Below are positions 1-6,843 of a stretch of DNA of 39,363 nucleotides, one piece after another. The notes under the pieces are model-generated. The model searched no databases. It was not told the DNA's origin and saw only the letters and a program-made list of their open reading frames with translations. Origin of the DNA: Streptomyces sp. ST2-7A. Its GTDB lineage: Bacteria; Actinomycetota; Actinomycetes; Streptomycetales; Streptomycetaceae. The stretch is taken from assembly GCF_021390475.1 (NCBI RefSeq), contig NZ_JAJUWS010000056.1:1-39363 (forward strand). Direction: 5' to 3'. Position 1 is the first letter of the stretch, and each line of letters opens with the position of its first letter. A program made the translations under genes and the position numbers.

Positions 1-8
1 TCCATGAA
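1..8 (-). rRNA. Extreme 5' end of a 16S rRNA gene (rest lies outside the window)
   Basis: Read on the minus strand, the window ends in ATTCATGGA. In actinomycetes this kind of sequence lies directly before the conserved GAGTTTGATCCTGGCTCAG start of 16S rRNA. The next base outside the window should therefore open that conserved motif. The exact mature 5' end is inferred from memory of Streptomyces rRNA annotations and may be off by several bases. Only the rRNA leader is really visible here. Confidence 0.4.
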
Positions 9-184
9 TGCTTTTACAGCCCATGGGAGCGGCACCACCCGGAAGGAATATCCCGAAGCGGTGCACAGCGTCCTCGCTGTTGTGTGTTACTTCAAAGGAA
101 CCTCGACCACCGCGCACACCCCCCGAAAGAGGGGCGACCCGGATGGACGGGGTATCAACATATCTGGCGTTGACTTTTGGCACG

Positions 185-204
185 CTGTTGAGTTCTCAAG
201 GAAC
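185..204 (-). promoter_or_regulatory. rrn antitermination (boxA-like) element
   Basis: The minus strand reads GTTCCTTGAGAACTCAACAG. This matches the actinobacterial rRNA leader boxA context (TTGAGAACTCAACAG), which recruits Nus factors so that the long untranslated rRNA transcript escapes Rho-dependent termination. Family knowledge supplies the role. Only the sequence match is seen. Confidence 0.6.
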
Positions 205-378
205 GGACGCTTCCTTCGGAATCCCCCGACCATTCGGCCGGTTCTTCCTCCGGGCGCTTCCCTTCGGTGTTCCCGACCCTACCACATCCGATTCTTTCCG
301 GATCCGGCTCCCGGTCGGCGGGAGTTCAAGCTTTTACCGCCCTCCGGCGTGAGCTTTCCGCCCTCCGGCGTTGCCACC

Positions 379-407
379 ACCGTAGAACATTCCCCCGCCC
401 GATTCAA
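379..407 (-). promoter_or_regulatory. rrn promoter, downstream copy
   Basis: On the minus strand a TTGAAT -35 box (407-402) is followed after exactly 17 bp by a TACGGT -10 box (384-379). It points at the 16S gene. The -35 box lies inside the short inverted repeat CCCGATTTTGAATCGGG. Streptomyces rrn operons normally have several tandem promoters, and this is one of two clear ones here. Confidence 0.6.
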
Positions 408-610
408 AATCGGGCCCGGAGCCATTTCCACACACGGACACACGAATACACGGCAATACCGCGATCCGACGTACCCGCACACGTGCGAAGACGACGACCC
501 GTTCGAGATCGTTCGAAGAGTAGGTCCTGCGAAGATGACCGTCGCACTCGGGCGACAACCGCGCCACCGACATGCGGGGCTCGGCCTCCGCGTCAGTGGC
601 AACCCGATGA

Positions 611-639
611 ACCTTACGGATGCGCCGGGGCCGTGTCAA
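611..639 (-). promoter_or_regulatory. rrn promoter, upstream copy, consensus vegetative type
   Basis: On the minus strand a perfect TTGACA -35 box (639-634) is followed after 17 bp by a TAAGGT -10 box (616-611). This is the best sigma-70/HrdB match in the window. It directs transcription toward the 16S gene from about 604 and sits just beyond the proC end, separated from it by the hairpin at 663-691. Confidence 0.75.
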
Positions 640-662
640 ACCCCGGGCCGGAGAACCGGGGT

Positions 663-691
663 CGGGGCGGTCGGAACCGGGAGCCGCCCCG
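663..691 (-). terminator. Hairpin terminator after proC
   Basis: An 8-bp perfect stem (CGGGGCGG at 663-670, CCGCCCCG at 684-691) encloses a 13-nt loop 20 bp beyond the proC stop. There is no T run, as is usual in GC-rich actinomycetes. It would insulate proC from the rrn promoters next to it. Confidence 0.45.
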
Positions 692-710
692 GTTCCGCCG
701 GTGAACTCCC

Positions 711-1550
711 CTACCTCGAACCACCGTTACCGCTGTTGCCACCGTTACCGCCGGAGGCCAGCTCGCGGCTGCGGTCCCGGGCCGCCTCCAGAGCGGCCAG
801 GAAAGCCGCCCGGACCCCGTGCTTCTCCAGCTCGCGGATCGCGCTGATCGTCGTACCGCCCGGTGAGGTGACGGCCTCCCGCAGGGTCACGGGGTGCTCG
901 CCGCTGTCCCTCAACATGAGCGAGGCTCCGTACGCGGACTGGACGATCAGGTCGTGCGCCTTGTCCCGGGGCAGCCCGAGCAGGATGCCCGCGTCCACCA
1001 TGGCCTCGACCAGGAAGTAGAAGTACGCCGGGCCCGAGCCGGACAGCGCCGTCGCCGCGTCCTGCTGGGACTCCGGCAACCGGAGCGCCTTGCCCACGCT
1101 GGTGAAGATCTCCTCGGTGTGGCGCAGGTGCTCCTCCCCGGCGTGGGCGCCGGCCGAGATGACCGACATGCCCTCGTCCACCAGGGCCGGTGTGTTCGGC
1201 ATGACCCGCACCACCGGGGTGCCCGGCGCCAGGCGCTCCTCCACGAAGGCCGTGGTGATGCCGGCCGCCGCGCTGATGACCAGACGATCGGAGGGGGCGT
1301 GCGGCGCGAGTTCGGCCAGCAGGGTCGCCATGTCCTGCGGCTTGACCGCGAGGATGAGGGTGTCGGCGGTCTTCGCCGCCTCCGCGTTGTCCACCACCGC
1401 GATCCCGTACCGGGCGCGCAGCGCCTCGGCCCGCTCCGCTCGCCGGACCGTGGCCAGCAGGTCGGCGGCCGGTCGGCCGCCCCGGAGGATGCCCCCCAGC
1501 AGCGCCTCACCGATCTTTCCTGCGCCGAGCACGGCGATCTTGCGGGTCAT
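711..1550 (-). CDS. proC: Pyrroline-5-carboxylate reductase
   Basis: Catalyses the last step of proline synthesis: NAD(P)H-dependent reduction of 1-pyrroline-5-carboxylate to L-proline in the cytoplasm. The protein is 279 residues, normal for ProC. The N-terminus has a Rossmann dinucleotide motif (GAGKIGEALLGG, about residues 8-19). A central VMPNTPALVDEG segment is the family hallmark, and the C-terminal helical dimerisation domain contains ALSGSGPAYFYFLVEAM and the LREAVTSPGGTT signature. The start is the ATG at 1550, preceded by GAGGTGA at a good distance. The frame stays open upstream to 1994, but that extension is Arg/Pro-rich shadow. A short Gly/Asn/Ser tail ends the protein. It appears monocistronic, with a hairpin downstream. 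Confidence 0.95.
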   Translation of the reverse strand: MTRKIAVLGAGKIGEALLGGILRGGRPAADLLATVRRAERAEALRARYGIAVVDNAEAAKTADTLILAVKPQDMATLLAELAPHAPSDRLVISAAAGITTAFVEERLAPGTPVVRVMPNTPALVDEGMSVISAGAHAGEEHLRHTEEIFTSVGKALRLPESQQDAATALSGSGPAYFYFLVEAMVDAGILLGLPRDKAHDLIVQSAYGASLMLRDSGEHPVTLREAVTSPGGTTISAIRELEKHGVRAAFLAALEAARDRSRELASGGNGGNSGNGGSR

Positions 1551-1750
1551 GGGTGGCTCACCTCGTGGAGTGGGGTCGGTCGGGGTCCGCCGGTGTCGCT
1601 CCGGGACGGCCGGCCGACGGAACCCTGACTCCCGCCGGCCGGCCCGTGATCGGTGGCGAACCCCCGGACGGGACGGCAGGACCCCATGGTGGCACCGCAG
1701 GGGGCCCGGGGCCCCGACCGTCCGGGGTACGGGCGGGCCGGGGAGCGCGG

Positions 1751-1870
1751 CGGGCGTGCCGCCCTCTCCTCCAACGCGTCGGCGAGGACCGGCGGGTAGC
1801 CGGGGCGGGTGGCGTCGCAGCCGGCGGCGACGGCGTCGAAGGAGAGGGCGGGGGTCGTGTCCGGAACCGG
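1751..1870 (-). pseudogene. Possible N-terminal remnant of a class I SAM methyltransferase
   Basis: In the 450-bp gap between proC and the sortase, one minus-strand frame reads SFDAVAAGCDATRPGYP followed by PVLADALEERAARP. This resembles the N-terminal FDxxAxxYxxxRPGYPxxLxDxLxE opening of many small actinobacterial class I SAM-dependent methyltransferases. After it the frame becomes Arg/Pro-rich and no glycine-rich SAM-binding motif (VLDVGAGTG) follows. I see no start codon with a ribosome site. I read it as a decayed or truncated gene. A chance resemblance in GC-rich DNA is possible. The rest of 1551-2000 holds nothing I can recognise. Confidence 0.35.
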
Positions 1871-2000
1871 GGTGGTCGGGCTGCCGGCCGGGGGCCGCGG
1901 GACCTTCCGCCATGGACCGGGCCCGCCCGCTCCGTCCCCGCTTCCATCGCCGACCCGGGGAGGGACCGGTACCCGCGGCCCGCGCGGCGGGCACGGTTCC

Positions 2001-2681
2001 TCAGCGGGTGTCGGTGAGGTAGGCGAAGGCGACGACGTTGGCGTTCCAGCCGTCGGCGCGACTGAACTGTCCGCCGCAGGTGATCAGGCGCAGCTCGGGG
2101 CGGCCGGCGTAGCCGTAGACCAGTTCGTCGGGGAACTCCTCGCGGGGAAAGACCTCGACGCCGTCGATGGTGAAGACCGCGGTCGTGCCGTCGGCTCGGT
2201 CGATCTCGATCGTGTCGCCGCGTGCGAGGGAGCCCAGTGAGTAGAAGACCGCCGGACCCGTGGCGCTGTCCACGTGGCCGGCGACCAGGGCGGTGCCGTC
2301 CGCGCCGGGGGTGACACCACCGCGGTACCAGCCGGCGTGATCGGGCGCGGATTCCGGGGGCACCTGGAGGCTGCCGTCGGGGGCGAGCCCGTACCCGGTG
2401 AGGGGGGTGTCGATGTCGATGGCGGAGACGCGCAGGCGCAGGGGGGTGGAGGCGGGCAGGGCCGGTGTGGAGCCGCCCACCACGGATATCGCGTCGGCGG
2501 TCGCGGTGGGGTCGGCCGAGGCCCGGGACTGCGCGGCGGTGGGTTCGGGGGGACCGTCGGTGTCGGTGCTCGCGACGAGCCATCCGCAGACGGCCAGGGT
2601 GGCGAGGGCGCCGACGGTGAGGGCGGTGGTGACGACGCGGTCCCGGGCACGGGGGGCGTTCCCGGCGTTCGCCTTCCTCAT
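2001..2681 (-). CDS. Class F sortase
   Basis: Membrane-anchored cysteine transpeptidase of the class F group common in actinomycetes. Sortases cleave a sorting signal on surface proteins and join the product to the cell envelope. The protein is 226 residues: a basic N-terminus, one membrane segment at about 16-37, a Pro/Ser/Thr/Ala linker to about 78, then the sortase barrel. The catalytic triad is visible: His136 in AGHVDS, Cys202 in LITCGG, and Arg208 in FSRADG. The start is the ATG at 2681. AGGAGG lies about 13 nt upstream, inside an 18-bp tandem duplication, so the ribosome site exists twice. The secreted protein encoded just upstream (3056-3628) is the likely partner or substrate by position. 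Its natural substrates are not visible in the sequence. Confidence 0.9.
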   Translation of the reverse strand: MRKANAGNAPRARDRVVTTALTVGALATLAVCGWLVASTDTDGPPEPTAAQSRASADPTATADAISVVGGSTPALPASTPLRLRVSAIDIDTPLTGYGLAPDGSLQVPPESAPDHAGWYRGGVTPGADGTALVAGHVDSATGPAVFYSLGSLARGDTIEIDRADGTTAVFTIDGVEVFPREEFPDELVYGYAGRPELRLITCGGQFSRADGWNANVVAFAYLTDTR

Positions 2682-2716
2682 GGGGGTCTCGGGCCTCCTG
2701 GGGGTCTCGGGCCTCC
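2681..2716. repeat. 18-bp tandem duplication over the sortase ribosome site
   Basis: TGGGGGTCTCGGGCCTCC occurs twice head to tail (2681-2698 and 2699-2716) and abuts the sortase start codon. Each copy carries the complement of an AGGAGG-type Shine-Dalgarno, so the duplication doubles the ribosome site. Confidence 0.75.
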
Positions 2717-2950
2717 TCGGGTCCGGGGCGGGGACGCCGCCCGGCCCCCGGCCGGGCCGGGCGGCGTCGGGATGGGTCGGCCCCCGGGCGCCTCGGACGC
2801 CCGGGGGCCGGAACGGGCCCGTCCGGTCGGGGAGGTCGGCCGGCCGTGACGGACCCGGGTCCGGGGTGCCGGCCCGCCGAAGGGGCGGACCGACGGGGAA
2901 ACGGCCACGGGCGTCGCCGAAAGGCGGGTCCGGCGGTGGGGGTCGCCCGA

Positions 2951-3002
2951 CGGTGGGGCCCCGGGGCGGGAGCGGGGGTTTCCGGCCCCGGGGCCGGCAC
3001 CG
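2951..3002 (-). terminator. Long GC-rich hairpin after the secreted protein gene
   Basis: The left arm 2951-2966 (CGGTGGGGCCCCGGGG) pairs with 2986-3002 (CCCCGGGGCCGGCACCG) apart from a small internal mismatch, with a 19-nt loop. It lies about 55 bp downstream of the 3056-3628 stop and before the sortase, so it may separate the two genes into different transcripts or attenuate read-through. The remainder of 2717-3055 shows no gene. Confidence 0.45.
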
Positions 3003-3055
3003 CCGGACACCTCGGCGCGGGCTTCCGGCGATCCCGTCGCCGCCGACCCGCCCGG

Positions 3056-3628
3056 TCAGTGGTCGGAGGTGTGCCGTCCACCGTAGCGACGGCGCATCAT
3101 CCAGACCCCGCCCGCCGCCGAGGCCACCAGGAGCGCTCCGGTGCCTGCGACGAGGGCTCCGGTGCCGCCGACACTGCCGCCGATGCCGCCCTGGACGCTG
3201 CCCGACGGGGAGGTGGCGGTGGGAGTGGGGGTCGCCGTCGTGGTGGGCGTGGCGGTAGGGGAGGCCGTGGAGGCGGCCTGGACCACGCGAAGCACGCCGC
3301 TGGCCAGCCGGCCGCCCGAGGCGCAGCTCACCGCGATGGTGTAGTTGCCCGCCGTGGCTCCCGAGGGGACGGTGAACTGGCCGATCAGGGCATCGGTCTG
3401 GGTGGAGGGGGCGAGGGTGAACTCGCCGGCGCCGACGGAGGTGGCGTCGCCGGTGGCGGTGGTGTCCCCCGTGCAGAAGGAGGTGCTGACGGCGACGGCG
3501 TCACCGGGACGGGCGGGGGTGGGGAAGAGTTCGGCGTCCCCGGCCGGGGCCGCCGACGCGACACCTCCGGCCGACCCCGTGGCGCTCAGGGCCAGGACGA
3601 GACCCGCGAGGGTACGTGGTGCACGCAT
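3056..3628 (-). CDS. Secreted protein with C-terminal membrane anchor, sortase neighbour
   Basis: 190-residue unrecognised surface protein. The start is the ATG at 3628 with GGAGGA upstream. A longer in-frame start at 3670 would spoil the signal peptide. Features in order: a signal peptide (basic MRAPR, hydrophobic core, cleavage near ASA-AP at about residue 26); a compact beta-rich domain with two cysteines (STSFC and AVSCAS) that could form a disulphide; a Thr/Pro/Ser linker (about 121-145) typical of wall-spanning stalks; a Gly-rich stretch; and a C-terminal hydrophobic segment ending in RRRYGGRH. This has the layout of a sortase substrate, but I see no LPXTG or LAXTG box. It may be a membrane-anchored partner of the class F sortase next door. 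The region 3629-3847 has no gene. Confidence 0.8.
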   Translation of the reverse strand: MRAPRTLAGLVLALSATGSAGGVASAAPAGDAELFPTPARPGDAVAVSTSFCTGDTTATGDATSVGAGEFTLAPSTQTDALIGQFTVPSGATAGNYTIAVSCASGGRLASGVLRVVQAASTASPTATPTTTATPTPTATSPSGSVQGGIGGSVGGTGALVAGTGALLVASAAGGVWMMRRRYGGRHTSDH

Positions 3629-3847
3629 GAGGATCCTCCGCTGGGGAGCACGGCCGCGGTGCGAGGGCACCGCACGTGTTCGATCACAACGGGGATCACC
3701 GGCCGGCGCGCGTCGGGAACGGCGCCGCCGACCGGCCTGCGGGTCCCGCCCCGGGGGCGTTTCCGCTGGTCCACGGAGTGTGGAGGCGGGTCGGGGCGGA
3801 TCGCCGGGGTTACTGCGAACGGGGGACGGCCGGGGTCCGGTCGGAGG

Positions 3848-4372
3848 TCAGCGCCCGCCGTCGCGCCGGCGGGCCCGCCGGGCGGGGTTACCGGAGCGAC
3901 GGGTGGTGAGCTGCTGCCAGCGGGCCAGCTCCTCCTCGTACTCCCGGCGCCGCAGCCCTTCGCCGGGCGCCTCGATGCCGCTGCGCAGGGCATAGGCCAG
4001 CAGCAGTCCGAGGAAGCCGACCGCCTTGATCGAGCGGAAGGAGGGGTCGTCGGCGCCGGCGCCGACGCGGTTCCAGCCGGCCCAGGTGCGGGTGAACGCG
4101 ATGGCGGAGCAGACCGCGAAAGCGACCACGACCAGGGTGGTGAGCCAGCCGGCGGTCTCGTTGATGCGCAGGCCCTCGTAGCCCATGCGCAGCACCAGGG
4201 CGCCGAAGGCGGCGAGGATCATCGCGCCGAGCCCCAGTGCGAAGCGGCGCGGGGTGTAACCGCGCGAGTGATCCACCCAGCTGGTGCCGTAGAAGCGAAT
4301 CGGCCGGGGTTCGGGCCGCTCCTCGGGGGTGGCTCCGCCCGCGGCGGGGGGAATCGGCGGCTGCTTGCTCAT
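3848..4372 (-). CDS. Small integral membrane protein, unknown function
   Basis: 174-residue protein I do not recognise. A Pro-rich hydrophilic N-terminus (to about 45) precedes three hydrophobic segments (FALGLGAMILAAFGALVL, WLTTLVVVAFAVCSAIAF, and AVGFLGLLLAYAL). An Arg/Glu-rich cytoplasmic tail follows. The ATG at 4372 has no Shine-Dalgarno but lies 7 nt after a CATAAT box at 4385-4380, so the transcript is probably leaderless. It follows ilvD in the same direction but is separated by a hairpin, so it is probably its own unit. The frame remains open far upstream through ilvD DNA. That part is antisense noise. Confidence 0.8.
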   Translation of the reverse strand: MSKQPPIPPAAGGATPEERPEPRPIRFYGTSWVDHSRGYTPRRFALGLGAMILAAFGALVLRMGYEGLRINETAGWLTTLVVVAFAVCSAIAFTRTWAGWNRVGAGADDPSFRSIKAVGFLGLLLAYALRSGIEAPGEGLRRREYEEELARWQQLTTRRSGNPARRARRRDGGR

Positions 4373-4379
4373 GTGAACG

Positions 4380-4385
4380 ATTATG
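4380..4385 (-). promoter_or_regulatory. -10 box of the small membrane protein gene, leaderless type
   Basis: CATAAT on the minus strand ends 7 nt before the ATG at 4372. The start codon would be at or near the first transcribed base. No clear -35 box is seen. The ilvD hairpin occupies that position. Confidence 0.5.
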
Positions 4386-4395
4386 ACCGGCGGGC

Positions 4396-4420
4396 CGGGA
4401 GGGGCTGAAGCCCCGTCCCG
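4396..4420 (-). terminator. Hairpin terminator after ilvD
   Basis: CGGGAGGGGCT (4396-4406) pairs with AGCCCC-G-TCCCG (4409-4420) with a single bulged G and a tight loop, about 80 bp beyond the ilvD stop. There is no T run. Confidence 0.55.
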
Positions 4421-4429
4421 ACCCGCTTT

Positions 4430-4463
4430 CGTTACGGTTCGGCCGGCGTTACGGTTCGGCCGG
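4430..4463. repeat. 17-bp perfect tandem repeat between ilvD and the next gene
   Basis: CGTTACGGTTCGGCCGG occurs twice with no spacer (4430-4446 and 4447-4463), 35 bp past the ilvD stop. It is probably a slippage duplication. A role as a repeated protein-binding site cannot be excluded. Confidence 0.8.
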
Positions 4464-4497
4464 CGCGACGCCGGGCGTCGGCGCGCCCGGCCCCTGC

Positions 4498-6342
4498 TCA
4501 GCTCTCCAGTCGGGAGATGTCGCGCACCGCGCCCTTGTCGGCGCTGGTGGCCATGGCGGCGTAGGCGCGCAACGCCAGGGAGACCCTGCGGTCCCGGGCG
4601 ACGGGGGCGTACCGGCCGCCGAGCGCGGCGCGGCGGGCGGCGAGGGTCTCCTCGTCCACCTTCAGCTCGATGGTGCGGCCGGGGATGTCGATGGCGATGG
4701 TGTCGCCGTCCTCGACCAACGCGATGGTGCCGCCGGCCGCCGCCTCCGGGGAGACGTGGCCGATGGACAGGCCGGAGGTTCCGCCGGAGAAACGGCCGTC
4801 GGTGATCAGCGCGCACTTGGCGCCCAGTCCGCGCCCCTTGAGGAAGGCGGTGGGGTAGAGCATCTCCTGCATGCCGGGGCCGCCACGCGGACCCTCGTAA
4901 CGGACGACGACCACGTCGCCCTCCTTGACCCGCTTGCCGAGGATGGCCTGGACCGCGTCCTCCTGCGACTCCACGACGACGGCGGTGCCGGTGAAGCTGT
5001 GGATCGACTCGTCGACGCCGGCGGTCTTCACCACGCAGCCGTCCTCGGCGAGGTTGCCGTACAGCACGGCGAGACCGCCGTCGGCGGAGTGCGCGTGCGC
5101 GCGGTCCCGGATGCAGCCGGCGGCGGCGTCGGTGTCCAGGGAGTCCCAGCGCTCGGACTGCGAGAAGGCGGTGGCGGACCGGACGCAGCCGGGTGCGGCG
5201 TGGAACATCTCCACGGCCTCCGGGGAGGGCGAACCGCCGCGGATGTCCCAGGACTTGAGCCACTCGTCCAGGGAGTCGGCGTGCACGGCGTGCACGTCCC
5301 CGTCGAGCAGGCCGGCACGGTGCAGCTCGCCGAGGATGGCGGGGATGCCGCCGGCCCGGTGGACGTCCTCCATGTGGTACACGCCGTTGGGCGCGACCTT
5401 GCACAGGCACGGGACGCGGCGCGAGACGGCGTCGATCTCGGCCATCGTGTAGTCGAGTTCGGCCTCGTGGGCCGCCGCCATCAGGTGCAGGACGGTGTTG
5501 GTGGAACCGCCCATCGCGACGTCGAGCGCCATGGCGTTGTCGAAGGCCGCGCGGGAGGCGACGGCGCGCGGCAGCACGGTCTCGTCGTCCTGCTCGTAGC
5601 GGCGGCGGGTGATCTCGACGACGGTCCGGCCGGCCTCCTCGTACAGGGCGCGGCGGGCGGTGTGGGTGGCCAGTACCGAGCCGTTGCCGGGCAGGCCCAG
5701 GCCCAGGGCCTCGACCAGGCAGTTCATGGAGTTGGCGGTGAACATGCCGGAGCAGGAGCCGCAGGTGGGGCAGGCGGCCTCCTCGATGCGCTCCAGATCC
5801 TCGTCGGAGACGTTGTCGGCCACCGCCTCGGACATGGCGTGCACCAGGTCGAGGTTGCTGCGGACGGTGCCGTCGACCAGCGTGGTCTTGCCGGCCTCCA
5901 TGGGGCCGCCGGAGACGAAGACGGCGGGGATGTTCAGCCGCAGCGCCGCCATGAGCATGCCGGGCGTGATCTTGTCACAGTTGGAGATGCAGATCAGCGC
6001 GTCGGCGCAGTGCGCCTCGACCATGTACTCGACCGAGTCGGCGATCAGGTCGCGGGAGGGCAGCGAGTAGAGCATCCCGCTGTGGCCCATCGCGATGCCG
6101 TCGTCCACGGCGATGGTGTTGAACTCGCGGGGGATGCCGCCGGCGGCCGAGATGGCCTCGGAGACGATGCGGCCGACGGGCTGCAGGTGGGTGTGGCCGG
6201 GGACGAACTCGGTGAAGCTGTTGGCCACGGCGATGATCGGCTTGCCGAAGTCCTCGCGCGCTACGCCCGCGGCGCGGAGGAGGGCGCGGGCACCCGCCAT
6301 GTTGCGTCCGTGGGTGACGGTGCGGGACCTCAGTGTCGCCAT
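4498..6342 (-). CDS. ilvD: Dihydroxy-acid dehydratase
   Basis: Dehydrates 2,3-dihydroxy-isovalerate and 2,3-dihydroxy-methylvalerate to the 2-oxo acids, the third common step of valine, isoleucine and leucine synthesis. It is a cytoplasmic iron-sulfur enzyme. At 614 residues it is the length of the family. The cluster ligands are visible: Cys122 in CISNCDK and Cys194 within CPTCGSCSGMFTAN. Other family landmarks are AVDDGIAMGH, AMGGSTNTVLHL, GNLAEDGCVVK, and the C-terminal GRFSGGTSGLSIGHVSPEA signature. The start is the ATG at 6342, with AGGGAGAG upstream. The frame is open further upstream through Arg-rich DNA, but homology begins at MATLRSR. It sits apart from ilvBNC, as is usual in Streptomyces. 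A 12-bp triple repeat lies in its leader. Confidence 0.96.
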   Translation of the reverse strand: MATLRSRTVTHGRNMAGARALLRAAGVAREDFGKPIIAVANSFTEFVPGHTHLQPVGRIVSEAISAAGGIPREFNTIAVDDGIAMGHSGMLYSLPSRDLIADSVEYMVEAHCADALICISNCDKITPGMLMAALRLNIPAVFVSGGPMEAGKTTLVDGTVRSNLDLVHAMSEAVADNVSDEDLERIEEAACPTCGSCSGMFTANSMNCLVEALGLGLPGNGSVLATHTARRALYEEAGRTVVEITRRRYEQDDETVLPRAVASRAAFDNAMALDVAMGGSTNTVLHLMAAAHEAELDYTMAEIDAVSRRVPCLCKVAPNGVYHMEDVHRAGGIPAILGELHRAGLLDGDVHAVHADSLDEWLKSWDIRGGSPSPEAVEMFHAAPGCVRSATAFSQSERWDSLDTDAAAGCIRDRAHAHSADGGLAVLYGNLAEDGCVVKTAGVDESIHSFTGTAVVVESQEDAVQAILGKRVKEGDVVVVRYEGPRGGPGMQEMLYPTAFLKGRGLGAKCALITDGRFSGGTSGLSIGHVSPEAAAGGTIALVEDGDTIAIDIPGRTIELKVDEETLAARRAALGGRYAPVARDRRVSLALRAYAAMATSADKGAVRDISRLES

Positions 6343-6353
6343 GGGTCGGCTCT

Positions 6354-6389
6354 CCCTGCGTGGATGGCTGTGCGGATCGCTGTACGGAT
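6354..6389. repeat. Three 12-bp imperfect tandem repeats in the ilvD leader
   Basis: CCCTGCGTGGAT (6354-6365), GGCTGTGCGGAT (6366-6377) and CGCTGTACGGAT (6378-6389) follow one another directly upstream of the ilvD ribosome site. All share the core CTGnnnGGAT. On the mRNA strand they read ATCCnnnCAG. Their place in the 5' leader makes a regulatory role possible, but none is shown. Confidence 0.6.
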
Positions 6390-6791
6390 ACCTGCCTGGT
6401 GGACGAGCGTACGCCGGTCGCCCGCCGATCGGGACGGACATACCGGATACCGAGACGAGGGGTCGGGGCACGGGGACACGGCGGGGGCGGGCGTGGCGCC
6501 GGGGACGCGCGTGGCGGACGGATCGCGCGGGTCCCGACGCGGGCCCCCGGTCCGGCGCGGCCGGTACCGGGCCGGTGCCCACGGGGGCGGTGCCGGTGCC
6601 GTGCCGACTTCGACTTCGGCCGCGCCGGGGACGGGTCCGCGACGTCGAACCCGGCACGGACACCCCACCCCGGACCCCCGCGCGGACGGAGAGGGACACG
6701 GCGCGACCGATACCGGGGGCGGACCGGGGCCGGGACGCCCCGCCGGGGACGGACCCGGAACCGACGGGGCACCGCGGAACGGGCGGGAACA
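6390..6791. other. Gene-free GC-rich stretch upstream of ilvD
   Basis: About 400 bp of G/C-rich, locally repetitive DNA. All open frames are Arg/Pro/Gly-rich and lack ribosome sites. The ilvD promoter must lie here or in the repeat region, but no -35/-10 pair stands out (TACGCT at about 6412-6407 on the minus strand is the best -10 guess). Confidence 0.4.
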
Positions 6792-6843
6792 CCCCGCACC
6801 CGGAGCCGGGGGGATCAGGGACGCGGGTCGGCCGGGTGCGGGG
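6792..6843 (-). terminator. Inverted repeat spanning the stop of the Cys-rich gene
   Basis: CCCCGCACCCGG (6792-6803) and CCGGGTGCGGGG (6832-6843) are perfect 12-bp inverted repeats with a 28-nt loop. The stop codon of the leftward gene (6815-6817) lies in the loop. It could act as a terminator or mRNA-stability element. Confidence 0.4.

Larger units (their letters stand above)
1..604 (-). promoter_or_regulatory. rRNA operon leader (pre-16S transcribed spacer)
   Basis: The minus strand reads as the conserved Streptomyces pre-16S leader. It contains a TTCCTTGAGAACTCAACAG element, then the GCGTGCCAAAAGTCAACGCC segment, then CAGATATGTTGATACCCC, and later TTCCTTTGAAGTAACACAC shortly before the 16S start. 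These blocks are AT-richer than the rest of the window and recur in rrn leaders of the genus. They carry antitermination and RNase III processing signals. Several open frames cross this stretch on both strands, but none looks like a protein gene. The leader runs from the upstream promoter near 604 to the 16S gene at base 1. The window probably starts here because assemblies break at repeated rRNA operons. Confidence 0.85.

Noticed and set aside
276..281. Third rrn promoter with TAGGGT -10 box
   Set aside because: The -10 box on the minus strand is good and the position is plausible, but no -35 box lies 16-18 bp upstream, so I did not list it as a feature.
4..1020. A 338-codon plus-strand frame at the left edge, and others there
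   Set aside because: The region is the rRNA leader followed by antisense proC. The protein is Arg/Pro-rich and matches nothing.
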